Source of the DNA: JACPFJ01 sp036504875
Lineage (GTDB): Bacteria; Desulfobacterota; Desulfuromonadia; Geobacterales; Pseudopelobacteraceae
DNA length: 64,000 nt
Assembly (NCBI GenBank): GCA_036504875.1
Contig: DASXUK010000063.1
Location: forward strand, 10,373 to 74,372
Direction of reading: 5' to 3'
A model generated the notes under the pieces. That model saw only the letters and a program-made list of their open reading frames with translations, did not search any database and had not been told where the DNA came from. Position numbers and translations under genes: made by a program. How positions within the stretch are numbered: the first letter of the stretch is position 1; each line of letters begins with the position of its first letter. This document shows positions 44,155 through 52,420 of the stretch, in pieces.

Positions 44155-45111
44155 ATGGCGAGCCAATTTTATCTTGAATTCGAAAAACCGATCGTTGAAT
44201 TGGAAAAAAAGATCGACGAACTGCACCTGTTATCCAATAGCGGCCTGGATATCAAGGCTGATGTTGCCACCCTGGAAAGCCGCGTGGAAGAGATGCGCGA
44301 GAGTATCTTCTCCAACCTCTCCCGCTGGCAAACCGCCCAGGTGGCGCGCCACATCAACCGTCCCTTCACGCTGGATTACATCAACCTGATGTTTACAGAT
44401 TTTACCGAGTTGCATGGCGATCGTAATTATGGCGATGACCACGCCATTGTCGGTGGGCTGGCTCGTTTTGACGGTCAGCCGGTAATGGTTATCGGCCACC
44501 AGAAAGGGCGCGATACCAAGGAAAAGGTCTACCGCAATTTTGGAATGCCCAACCCGGAAGGCTATCGCAAGGCGCTGCGTCTGATGAAGATGGCCGAACA
44601 GTTCAAACTGCCGGTGATCACCTTTGTCGATACCCCCGGCGCCTATCCCGGAATCGGCGCCGAAGAGCGCGGCCAGGCCGAAGCAATTGCCCGCAACCTG
44701 CGCGAGATGGCCAGCCTGCGCACACCGATTATTGTCTGCATAACCGGCGAAGGCGGTTCAGGCGGCGCGTTGGCCATTGCAGTTGGCGACAAAATCCTCA
44801 TGCTAGAGCACTCGGTGTACGCAGTTATCTCACCGGAAGGCTGCGCCGCCATCCTCTGGTCAGACGGCACCAAAGGCGAACAAGCTGCCGAAGCTCTCAA
44901 ACCGACTGCCAAGGATATCATTAAGTTGGGCGTCATCGATGAAATCATCAAAGAGCCGATAGGCGGCGCCCACCGCAATCCCGAGGCAACAGCCGGCAAC
45001 CTGAAAGAGGCGATTGCCCGTAATCTGGCTGAACTGAATAAATTATCCGGCGAAGAACTGGTTGAGCAGCGCTACCAGAAATTTCGGGCCATGACGCGCT
45101 GCGCTGAATAA
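44155..45111 (+). CDS. accA: Acetyl-CoA carboxylase carboxyltransferase subunit alpha
   Basis: AccA with AccD transfers carboxyl from biotin to acetyl-CoA, starting fatty-acid synthesis. It has 318 residues, the standard length. The N-terminal coiled-coil LEFEKPIVELEKKIDEL is followed by the crotonase-fold core with MVIGHQKGRDTKEK, DTPGAYPGIGAEERGQ and GEGGSGGALAI. GAGG lies seven bases before ATG 44155. dnaE lies upstream across a repeat-filled gap, so the dnaE-accA order is conserved but co-transcription is uncertain. Confidence 0.97.
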   Translation: MASQFYLEFEKPIVELEKKIDELHLLSNSGLDIKADVATLESRVEEMRESIFSNLSRWQTAQVARHINRPFTLDYINLMFTDFTELHGDRNYGDDHAIVGGLARFDGQPVMVIGHQKGRDTKEKVYRNFGMPNPEGYRKALRLMKMAEQFKLPVITFVDTPGAYPGIGAEERGQAEAIARNLREMASLRTPIIVCITGEGGSGGALAIAVGDKILMLEHSVYAVISPEGCAAILWSDGTKGEQAAEALKPTAKDIIKLGVIDEIIKEPIGGAHRNPEATAGNLKEAIARNLAELNKLSGEELVEQRYQKFRAMTRCAE

Positions 45112-45133
45112 CAGAACACAGATACGGAACCAT

Positions 45134-45168
45134 AAAAGGGTCGGGATATTCTCGGCCCTTTTGCTTTT
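45134..45168 (+). terminator. Terminator after accA
   Basis: AAAAGGGTCG pairs with CGGCCCTTTT (one G-U pair) around GGATATTCT, followed by GCTTTT. Confidence 0.75.
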
Positions 45169-45255
45169 CTGATGATTCATATTGCGCTTCCTTGACCAAC
45201 CCGGTTGTTGTGCTACCTTTGATCCATTGGCTAAATACTTCAAAAGGAGATAGCT

Positions 45256-45612
45256 ATGGGTACGGTCACTAAATACTTCAATCTATTCGGTCTTGCCATT
45301 ATTACCATCAGTCTTTCAGCATCTGCTACTAATGCCCTGGCAGTCCAGGAGAGCTCGAAAAATCTGCAGGTCCTGAACAAGGGCATGTCCAAAGATGAGC
45401 TCAAACAGACTATGCAAACCATGAGCCAGGGCCTGGGTGTTAGCTGCGAACACTGCCACGACCCCAATGACATGGCCAAAGATACCCCTCAAAAAAGACA
45501 AGCTCGTGAAATGATATTGATGATCGGGCAGGTCAACAAGGAATACATGAAAAAATACAACACCAAATTAAGCTGTTACACCTGTCATCATGGGAGCAAA
45601 CGTCCCAAGTAA
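45256..45612 (+). CDS. Small periplasmic dihaem c-type cytochrome (CytoC_RC-like)
   Basis: A 118-residue secreted protein. Residues 1-29 form a signal peptide ending ATNALA. Two haem-binding motifs are present, CEHCH at 64-68 and CYTCH at 107-111. The segment between them, with repeated methionine-rich helices (KQTMQTMSQGLGVS and REMILMIGQVNKEYM), is the hallmark of the photosynthetic reaction-centre cytochrome family (CytoC_RC), which also occurs in non-photosynthetic anaerobes. AAAAGGAG lies six bases before the ATG. It probably transfers electrons in the periplasm; its partners are unknown. Confidence 0.87.
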   Translation: MGTVTKYFNLFGLAIITISLSASATNALAVQESSKNLQVLNKGMSKDELKQTMQTMSQGLGVSCEHCHDPNDMAKDTPQKRQAREMILMIGQVNKEYMKKYNTKLSCYTCHHGSKRPK

Positions 45613-45925
45613 AAAGAAGATGAAACTTGCTAGCTGAGTGGTGAACGGCTAAGCCGAGCAACAAACAACATGGCTGCAAGGCCTGCTGTTTAGAGTCCCA
45701 AACCCTCAACCGCCTCCCTACGGTTGGAATTATACCGCTGTGTTTGCATTTTGGTCCCTCTCAAATAGATCACTTTTCCTCCTCAAGCTGCCTTCAATTC
45801 TTTAAACACATTCGTATAACGAAAAGAATCAAGCGCAAATCGTTTTGGAACATGGCCCTGCGGTTGACATATCGCTTCCATTGTTGCACGATGATCAAGT
45901 TATAAACCTGAAAGGAAATCAACTA
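45613..45925. other. 313-base intergenic region, nothing firm
   Basis: No gene, tRNA or terminator can be supported here. A TTGACA at 45864-45869 is followed at 17 bases by the poor -10 element CACGAT, and a possible TATAAA-like block lies close to the rluB start, so rluB is probably transcribed from about 45890-45910. Confidence 0.4.
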
Positions 45926-46807
45926 ATGCTAGAACGCTTGCAAAAACTAATTTCTGCTGCCGGTGTTACCTCTCGCCGGGCCGCTGAAGAATTGATCAAA
46001 GGCGGTCGTGTAACCGTCAATGGCGCTGTAATAACCGAACTGGGCAGCAAGGCTGATTCGGCCATTGATAGAATTACCGTGGATGGCAAGCTGCTTAGCT
46101 TCAACAACAAAAACATCTACATCCTGCTTAACAAGCCGGTTGGTTACATCACAGCCTTAAAGGACACGCAGGGGAGACCGCTGGTGACCGACCTGCTAAA
46201 GGAAATCAAAGAGCGGGTCTATCCGGTCGGTCGTCTGGATTATAATACCGAGGGGCTGTTGTTGTTGACCAACGATGGCGAATGGGCCAACCGGCTGATG
46301 CACCCCCGCCATGAGGTGGAGAAGGAATATTTCGTGCGGGTGCGCGGGAATGCCTCTCCGGAACAGTTGAAGCGTTTAAGGGAAGGTGTCGAACTTGAGG
46401 ATGGCAAAACCGCTCCGGCCGCAGTTCGGCTGGTCAAGGAAGGCGAGCAAAACGATTGGATTTCAGTAGCCATACACGAGGGGCGCAACCGTCAGGTACG
46501 CCGTATGTGCGATGAGGTCGGGCTTTCAGTGGTGCGGCTTAGAAGGGTCCGTTACGGCAGCTTGTCGATGGGAAGCCTGAGACATGGGCAATTCAGATTT
46601 CTCAGCGAGGCCGAGGTTGGCGAATTGGGCGGGGCACAGCCTGCGCCGGCAACTACAAAAAAAACAGCCATAGTAAAAAATGAAATAACAGGAAAACAGG
46701 AATCAATACCTAACTCTCACAGAGCTCACAGAGCCCAGGGAGCAAAAGCCAAACCTGTTGCTGGCAAAAGACGAATAACTCCAAGTAGGAGAACAACTCC
46801 GAAGTAG
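45926..46807 (+). CDS. rluB: 23S rRNA pseudouridine synthase RluB family
   Basis: RluB/RluE-type enzymes modify U2605-like positions in 23S rRNA helix 89. ATG 45926 has AAAGGAA eight bases upstream; an earlier start at 45845 is not conserved. Residues 1-60 form an S4 RNA-binding domain, then the RsuA/RluB catalytic core with VGRLDYNTEGLLLLTNDG (catalytic Asp) near residue 100 and GRNRQVRRM near residue 190. The last 60 residues are a basic tail (KKTA, GKRR, SRRTTPK) that includes an arm of the dispersed CACAGAG repeat (46714-46740) translated in frame. The 293-residue length reflects that tail. Confidence 0.92.
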   Translation: MLERLQKLISAAGVTSRRAAEELIKGGRVTVNGAVITELGSKADSAIDRITVDGKLLSFNNKNIYILLNKPVGYITALKDTQGRPLVTDLLKEIKERVYPVGRLDYNTEGLLLLTNDGEWANRLMHPRHEVEKEYFVRVRGNASPEQLKRLREGVELEDGKTAPAAVRLVKEGEQNDWISVAIHEGRNRQVRRMCDEVGLSVVRLRRVRYGSLSMGSLRHGQFRFLSEAEVGELGGAQPAPATTKKTAIVKNEITGKQESIPNSHRAHRAQGAKAKPVAGKRRITPSRRTTPK

Positions 46808-46841
46808 TGTTTTCTCTGCCTGCGCTTTGAAAACCGCTAAA

Positions 46842-47219
46842 TCATCTCTTGTTCCTTGCCTTCTTCAAGGACTCCTGAAACAGCTCTGGAGTAAAGCCCT
46901 TCATTATGACTTCGTCTTTGCCGGTGCCGATGACAATGACCGGTACTGACTGACTGCCATATTTGCCGGTCAGCTCCGCCATCGCCTTATCATCCTGCTC
47001 TACATCCCTATTTATAAAAGGAATATTGTTCCGGGTCAGATATTCCTTGGCTGCAGTGCAGTGTGGACACCAGGAGACTGTATAGGCGGTGATTTGTGGA
47101 TATTTTTTAGATTCTTTTGCCTTGGCAGGATCAAGTTTGCTCTGTGGAGGCCCTACTGCCAGACCGGTTGCTGCGGTCAGGCACAGCATGGCTAATATGG
47201 AGATAATTTTTAGTTTCAT
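46842..47219 (-). CDS. Exported glutaredoxin/thioredoxin-fold protein
   Basis: A 125-residue protein with a signal peptide (about 1-21) and a thioredoxin-fold domain carrying a CPHC redox motif near residue 50, followed by NNIPFINRDVEQ and a cis-proline SVPVIVIG. This is glutaredoxin-like but exported, so it may reduce or oxidise disulfides in the periplasm. Its ATG directly follows the stop of the PDZ gene (TAGATG), so the two genes are a translational unit. Confidence 0.82.
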   Translation of the reverse strand: MKLKIISILAMLCLTAATGLAVGPPQSKLDPAKAKESKKYPQITAYTVSWCPHCTAAKEYLTRNNIPFINRDVEQDDKAMAELTGKYGSQSVPVIVIGTGKDEVIMKGFTPELFQESLKKARNKR

Positions 47220-47591
47220 CTATTTTTCCTTTGGTGGAATCATTGCAATCTGGCGGCGGGTCAACGTGAAAGTTTGCAGCCGGTCGTCATTCTCCCGCTT
47301 AATCTTTATTACCACCTGTGTCCCTGCCACGCCGCGCAATCTCCTGTTCACCATGCTACGAAAATCGCTGCCCTGCGTGGCTTTGCCATCAATGTTAGTG
47401 ATAATATCCCCGACGCGGATCCCGGCCAGATGTGCCGGCCCTCCGTTCACCAACTGAACAATCCTGATGCGACCGTCAGCAAGAGCTGTTCCGTCAATAC
47501 CCACCCCGCCGAAGTTTGTCTCGCTGTTGGCTGCTTGGGCCGCAGTTGCCAGATGACAAATCAATAATAACAGCATCAGCATTAATTTCAT
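47220..47591 (-). CDS. Small secreted PDZ-domain protein
   Basis: A 123-residue protein with an N-terminal signal peptide ending near AAQAAN and a single PDZ domain covering most of the rest, with the ligand-loop-like GGVGIDG and the typical AGIRVGDIITNIDG near residue 60. There is no protease domain. It probably binds peptide tails of periplasmic proteins. It is paired with the downstream exported glutaredoxin-like gene. The start has no clear ribosome site and other ATGs follow within ten codons. Confidence 0.75.
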   Translation of the reverse strand: MKLMLMLLLLICHLATAAQAANSETNFGGVGIDGTALADGRIRIVQLVNGGPAHLAGIRVGDIITNIDGKATQGSDFRSMVNRRLRGVAGTQVVIKIKRENDDRLQTFTLTRRQIAMIPPKEK

Positions 47592-47640
47592 GGCAGATTT
47601 GTACCACAGCGGCCTTGGTCAGGTCAAATTTACAAGCTGC

Positions 47641-47669
47641 TTGCACCTCATCGTTAATGCACGTATCAT
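47641..47669 (+). promoter_or_regulatory. Candidate promoter for asnS
   Basis: TTGCAC (47641-47646), 17 bases, TATCAT (47664-47669), about 36 bases upstream of asnS, in the gap divergent to the PDZ gene. Confidence 0.55.
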
Positions 47670-47705
47670 TTATTATTGTAAATGCAAGTTGAGGGGGCTT
47701 ACACA

Positions 47706-49085
47706 ATGAGAACGAGGATCAAGGATCTGCTGACCTGCGCCGGCACCGGCCAGGAGTATGAAATTGCCGGGTGGGTCCGCTCGACGCGCGCATCCAAGGA
47801 AGTGGTGTTTATTACCCTGAACGACGGCTCAAACCTCGCCGGCATCCAGGTAGTAGCTGATAAAAGCCTGCCCAATTTCCTTGAGGTCGGAAAAATCGGC
47901 ACCGGAGCGGCGCTGCGAGTAACCGGTAAGTTGGTTGAGTCGCCGGCGGCCGGACAGGCGCGTGAAATTTCAGCTACGCTGATAAATATCATCGGCGATG
48001 CTGATGAAAATTATCCCTTGCAGAAGAAACGGCATTCATTTGAGTTTTTACGTACGCTGGCCCACCTGCGGCCAAGATCCAATACCTTCGGGGCAGTCTT
48101 TAGACTGCGCTCGCGGCTGGCCCAGGCAGTGCACCGTTTCTTCAGCGAGCAGGGTTTTTTGTATGTCCACACCCCGATTATAACTGCCAGCGATTGCGAG
48201 GGGGCCGGCGAACTGTTCCGCGTTTCAACCCTGGATGCCGCTGCTCCACCGCTGGTGGACGGACAACCGGACTTCAGCCAGGATTTCTTCGGCCAGAAGA
48301 CCGGTTTAACGGTTAGCGGACAACTGGAAGGCGAACTGTTTGCAATGGCCTTCTCGGATATCTATACCTTTGGCCCCACCTTCCGGGCCGAAAACTCCAA
48401 TACCCCCCGCCATGCCGCTGAATTCTGGATGATCGAACCGGAAATGGCCTTTGCCAATCTGGCCGACGACGCCGACCTGGCCGAGAACTTCGTGCGTTAT
48501 CTCTGCCGCTTCGCATTGGAAGAATGCAGTGAGGACATGGCCTTCTTCGACAAGCACATTGACAACGGGCTGCTGGAACGGATCAGAAAGGTGGCCGAGG
48601 CCGATTTTGCTCGAATCGAGTACACCGAAGCGATTGAACGCCTCAAAAACTCCGGGGTAACGTTCACTTATCCGGTCGAATGGGGGCTGGATCTGCAGAC
48701 CGAGCATGAACGTTTTATTACTGAACAGATTGTTGGCGGACCAGCCTTTATTCTGAACTACCCCAAAGATATCAAAGCCTTCTACATGCGAAGCAACAAC
48801 GATAATAAAACCGTCGCGGCCATGGACCTGCTGGTGCCAAAGGTTGGTGAGATCATTGGCGGCAGCCAGCGCGAGGAGCGCCTGGATCTGCTTGATGCGC
48901 GCATGGAAGAGCTGGGAATTGCCAAGGATCCGCTCTGGTGGTACCTGGACAGCCGCCGGTGGGGGAGCTGTCCGCATGCCGGTTTCGGACTTGGTTTTGA
49001 GCGGCTGGTCATGTACTTGTCCGGCATGGAAAATATCCGCGACGTGATCCCGTTCCCGCGCACGCCGCGTCATGCCGAATTTTAG
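47706..49085 (+). CDS. asnS: Asparagine-tRNA ligase
   Basis: A class IIb aminoacyl-tRNA synthetase charging tRNA-Asn. ATG 47706 has an AGGGGG site; a longer frame from 47682 is less likely. The 459-residue protein has an N-terminal OB-fold anticodon domain (GWVRSTRASKEVVFITLNDGS), motif 2 around FRAENSNTPRHAAEFWMIE and motif 3 GFGLGFERLVMYLSGM. The NS in the motif 2 loop and the residues around it fit AsnRS rather than AspRS. The short ylxP-like gene follows. Confidence 0.96.
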   Translation: MRTRIKDLLTCAGTGQEYEIAGWVRSTRASKEVVFITLNDGSNLAGIQVVADKSLPNFLEVGKIGTGAALRVTGKLVESPAAGQAREISATLINIIGDADENYPLQKKRHSFEFLRTLAHLRPRSNTFGAVFRLRSRLAQAVHRFFSEQGFLYVHTPIITASDCEGAGELFRVSTLDAAAPPLVDGQPDFSQDFFGQKTGLTVSGQLEGELFAMAFSDIYTFGPTFRAENSNTPRHAAEFWMIEPEMAFANLADDADLAENFVRYLCRFALEECSEDMAFFDKHIDNGLLERIRKVAEADFARIEYTEAIERLKNSGVTFTYPVEWGLDLQTEHERFITEQIVGGPAFILNYPKDIKAFYMRSNNDNKTVAAMDLLVPKVGEIIGGSQREERLDLLDARMEELGIAKDPLWWYLDSRRWGSCPHAGFGLGFERLVMYLSGMENIRDVIPFPRTPRHAEF

Positions 49086-49122
49086 AGAACACAGAGATAA
49101 AATAGCTATAATAAGTGGGCTT

Positions 49123-49404
49123 ATGTTCATCTACTGCCTCGAACTACATCTCTCCCTCCCTTCTCATTCCCTCAAGGAAAAGCGCGGGATTGTAAAAAGC
49201 ATCCTCAGCCGGGCCCGCAATCGCTTTAATGTAGGTTGTGCCGAGGTAGATCGTCAGGAGAATGCCGGCCATGCAATACTTGCCTTTGTGACGGTCAGCC
49301 CCAACAAACCGCTGGCAAGAAAAACCCTGGAAACCCTGGAAAACTGGGTCTATGAAGATTGGCCGGATGTGGAAATTAGCGCGGCTGATATTTCCGAAGT
49401 TTGA
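49123..49404 (+). CDS. DUF503 / YlxP-like protein
   Basis: A 93-residue protein of the DUF503 (YlxP) family: MFIYCLELHLSLPSHSLKEKRGIVKSI is the family opening, and the C-terminal half has the ENAGHAILAFVTVSP-type segment. Usually this gene lies in the nusA-infB-rbfA cluster; here it follows asnS by 37 bases. I chose ATG 49123 because the family begins there, though the frame is open from 49072, overlapping asnS. The function is thought to be in ribosome assembly or late cell-cycle control, but is unproven. Confidence 0.82.
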   Translation: MFIYCLELHLSLPSHSLKEKRGIVKSILSRARNRFNVGCAEVDRQENAGHAILAFVTVSPNKPLARKTLETLENWVYEDWPDVEISAADISEV

Positions 49405-49437
49405 GTTTTGCTCAGGCCTGCGCAAAGAACACTTTTA

Positions 49438-49466
49438 TTGACACCCCTAACCATAAAGGCTATATT
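49438..49466 (+). promoter_or_regulatory. Strong promoter before the pgpH-ybeY-dgkA-corC-lnt run
   Basis: A perfect TTGACA (49438-49443), 17-base spacer and TATATT (49461-49466), about 70 bases before pgpH. Confidence 0.65.
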
Positions 49467-49534
49467 TAAATTTTATTTTCAATCACTTACGCGTTGGCAG
49501 CGTAAAAATCCACCAGTAAAGCCATCGATATCCT

Positions 49535-51994
49535 ATGCTGGATCACAGCGTCAGTAACAAAGAACAGAATACGCCCAACCACCTGAGCAAGCTGATCTCA
49601 GGCCTGCTCGATTCCATCGTGAGAAGGTTTTCCAATCCACTAACAGCGCGTCGCAACCGGTTTATCCTCCTCGTTACCACTGCCATGCTTCTGACATTCT
49701 TCGTGCTACCCAATCATCATTTTTCCTCGGTGGTTTTCAAGCCGGGTGACATCGCTACCTCCGATATACGCGCCACCCAGGATTACCTGGTAGAAGACCG
49801 CGCCCTGACGGAACAACGCCGCCGGGAGGCTGCCAACAATGCCCCGGTAATTTATAATCTTAATGATCGAGTTCCATCCTACATTGCTGATAAATTTGAA
49901 CATGCCCTATACACGATTCACAAGGAACGCTCTACAGAAACAGCCCCAAAAACAGCCGAGGGCTGGCGCAGGCTTCTCAGCCCGTTGTTGGATACAGAGC
50001 TCAGCGAATCAGAGACCCGCGCCCTGACCCGCATAAAATCAGACAAGGCTTTTCTGGCGGATCTAGCCAGGTTATTGGACGAACTGTATCAACGCAAGAT
50101 TGTGCTGGACGGAAAGGTACTTCAAACTGATTTCAGGCGCGGGATAGAGATCCTTGACAGCAATGGCCGCATGATCGGCAGCGGTGATTCAAAGATGGAC
50201 TATATCGAAATCAGTGAGGCGCGCAAGCTGGTCAATGACTGGCGCTTTTCCGGTTTGGCTGACCCCTCCGATTCCCGTAACATATCAACGGTGATATCCC
50301 GCATTCTGTTGCCGAACCTCTTCTTCAGCAGTGAGGTTTCTGAATCACGCTCCAAAATCGCCAGTGAGGCGGTCCGCCCGGTTCTTTTCAAGGTGCAAAA
50401 AGGGGAGATGATTGTACGGGTCGGGGAGCGGATCAGCCCTGAACAATCGCAGAAACTGCTTACCATTTTCCAGGAGAATAGCGCCGGTAACCGGTTCTGG
50501 GGCGCGCTGGGCATTTTTACCCTTATCCTGGTGCTGTTTTACTTCCCCTATCGTTTTGCCTGCAAGAACATCCGCAAATTCAATCCCAGCAACAAAGATA
50601 TCCTGATCATATCCCTGTTGATTACCGGCAGTTTCTTTATCTTCAAGACTGCGATGTTGATTTCACACAACATCGGTCCGGTTTTTCCGAACGTGGAAAG
50701 TAATAATTACTATTATCTTTTCCCGTTTGCAGCCGGCGCCATGATCGTCAGAGTCTTCATAAACTCCGAGGTAGCCCTGGTTTACTGCGCCATACTGGCA
50801 CCGCTTCTGGGGATCATGTTTGACAACAGCATGTTTGTTGTAATCTATGCCCTGCTGGGAGGCATTGTCGGCGCCCATGGCATGCGGCAATGCTCTGACC
50901 GCGGCGCCATTTACTCTGCCGGAATCAAGGTTTCGGTAGTCAACCTGGCCATGGCGCTGTCATTTCAGACCTTCAACAACAATCTATTAAGCATGCAGTC
51001 CCTGTACATCGCTTTTTTTGCGGTGGTAGGGGGCGTTTTGAACGCCGGGTTCGTCTCGGGCTTCATCCCGGTTATAGAGGCACTCTTCCACTACACCACC
51101 GATATCAAGCTGCTGGAACTGGCCAATCTGAATTCCCCGCTTCTGCGCGACCTGATGGTGCGTGCTCCAGGAACCTATCACCACAGTGTGGTAGTGGGCA
51201 ATCTGGTTGAAGCGGCGGCTGAATCGATCAATGCCAATCCTTTGTTGGCGCGCGTAGCAGCCTATTATCATGACATAGGCAAGATCTCCAAATCGCATTA
51301 CTTCATCGAGAATCAGGCTGGGGAGGAAAACCGTCACGATAAGCTGACCCCCAGTATGAGCGCCTTGATTCTTATCTCACACATCAAGGAAGGGGCTGAA
51401 CAGGCCCGCGAAAAGCGCCTGGGACAACCAATCATCGATATCATCCGTCAACATCATGGCACCGGACTGATCAAGTACTTTTACGATCGCGCTAAAACCC
51501 AGGCCGAGCTTAGTGGCCAAACGGTCGAGGAAAAGGATTTTCGGTATCCCGGACCCAAACCGCAGACCCGTGAGGCAGGGATCGTAATGCTGGCCGATTG
51601 CGTGGAGGCAGCTTCACGCACCCTTGTAAACCCGACCCCGGATCGAATCCAGGGCACGGTTCAAAAGATCATCAATAACATTTTTATCGACGGGCAGTTG
51701 GATGAGTGCGAACTGACTCTGAAAAACCTGCATGAAATCGCCAAGAGCTTTAACCGCATCCTGAACGGGATCTTTCATCAACGTATTGATTACTCAGAGC
51801 CGGTCTATAAAAGCAATCCAGGTAAAAAATCAGTGCCTGTTGATCAAAAGGCTACTAATGATCAGACCAAACCTGTCAATGGGGGCAAAAAGAGTGCAGA
51901 TACTGCTGAACAACCGCCAGAGAAGGCACCGGATCGAGAGCAAGCAGCTAAAAAAAGTAGCGGCGAAGATCTTAAGCGACTTGGGATGTCCTGA
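49535..51994 (+). CDS. pgpH: 7TM-HD cyclic-di-AMP phosphodiesterase, PgpH-like
   Basis: An 819-residue inner-membrane protein. After one N-terminal helix comes an extracytoplasmic 7TMR-HDED region (about 70-310) beginning VVFKPGDIATSDIRA, then about seven helices (about 320-520), and a cytoplasmic HD domain with YHDIGKISKSHYF and later RQHHGTGL. This is the PgpH arrangement, an enzyme that degrades cyclic di-AMP. The C-terminal 60 residues are a Lys/Pro-rich tail that overlaps ybeY by about 100 bases. The ATG has no clear ribosome site. In related genomes a phoH gene usually lies just upstream; here it does not. Confidence 0.9.
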   Translation: MLDHSVSNKEQNTPNHLSKLISGLLDSIVRRFSNPLTARRNRFILLVTTAMLLTFFVLPNHHFSSVVFKPGDIATSDIRATQDYLVEDRALTEQRRREAANNAPVIYNLNDRVPSYIADKFEHALYTIHKERSTETAPKTAEGWRRLLSPLLDTELSESETRALTRIKSDKAFLADLARLLDELYQRKIVLDGKVLQTDFRRGIEILDSNGRMIGSGDSKMDYIEISEARKLVNDWRFSGLADPSDSRNISTVISRILLPNLFFSSEVSESRSKIASEAVRPVLFKVQKGEMIVRVGERISPEQSQKLLTIFQENSAGNRFWGALGIFTLILVLFYFPYRFACKNIRKFNPSNKDILIISLLITGSFFIFKTAMLISHNIGPVFPNVESNNYYYLFPFAAGAMIVRVFINSEVALVYCAILAPLLGIMFDNSMFVVIYALLGGIVGAHGMRQCSDRGAIYSAGIKVSVVNLAMALSFQTFNNNLLSMQSLYIAFFAVVGGVLNAGFVSGFIPVIEALFHYTTDIKLLELANLNSPLLRDLMVRAPGTYHHSVVVGNLVEAAAESINANPLLARVAAYYHDIGKISKSHYFIENQAGEENRHDKLTPSMSALILISHIKEGAEQAREKRLGQPIIDIIRQHHGTGLIKYFYDRAKTQAELSGQTVEEKDFRYPGPKPQTREAGIVMLADCVEAASRTLVNPTPDRIQGTVQKIINNIFIDGQLDECELTLKNLHEIAKSFNRILNGIFHQRIDYSEPVYKSNPGKKSVPVDQKATNDQTKPVNGGKKSADTAEQPPEKAPDREQAAKKSSGEDLKRLGMS

Positions 51995-52364
51995 CGAGAC
52001 CGAATTATCGGTTTCCATTGTCGGTGACACCGCTATACGCCGTATTAACCGTGATTATCTGTCCAAAGATCGCCCCACAAATGTCATCTCCTTTTCGTTA
52101 CAGGAGGGGGATTGGGGTGATATCAGTCCGCATGCTTTAGGCGATGTCGTAATTTCAGCCGATACAGCTGCCAGAGAGGCAGAAGCTGGAGACAGTGCCA
52201 CTTTCGAACGAGTCTGTTTTCTGCTTATGCACGGCATACTGCACCTATGTGGTTATGACCACGAACGAAGCGGTGAGGCTGAGGCGAGAAAAATGGAACA
52301 AAAGGAGCGAGAGCTATTCAGGATTCTGAAGAAGGAAGGGTTGTTAAGCCCGACCGGTTCATAG
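51894..52364 (+). CDS. ybeY: Endoribonuclease YbeY
   Basis: YbeY is the zinc endoribonuclease for 16S rRNA 3' maturation and ribosome quality control. I chose GTG 51894 because the family opening (VQILLNNRQRR) starts there and a GGGGG site lies eight bases upstream; the frame is open farther back. The zinc motif HGILHLCGYDH (Hx3Hx5H) is near residue 115. The start lies 101 bases inside the tail of pgpH, so translation is probably coupled. At 156 residues it is standard. The frame ends at 52364 within the probable N-terminal region of dgkA. Confidence 0.92.
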   Translation: MQILLNNRQRRHRIESKQLKKVAAKILSDLGCPDETELSVSIVGDTAIRRINRDYLSKDRPTNVISFSLQEGDWGDISPHALGDVVISADTAAREAEAGDSATFERVCFLLMHGILHLCGYDHERSGEAEARKMEQKERELFRILKKEGLLSPTGS

Positions 52365-52420
52365 ACTCGGTTAACTGCGCCATCGAGGGTATCATCCACG
52401 CGGTTCGTTCCGAAAAGCAC

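Noticed and set aside
45613..45925. tRNA or small RNA gene before rluB
   Set aside because: No cloverleaf, no GTTCGA-type arm and no terminator could be found.
48306..49130. 274-codon minus-strand frame opposite asnS
   Set aside because: Shadow of a class II synthetase; no family features.
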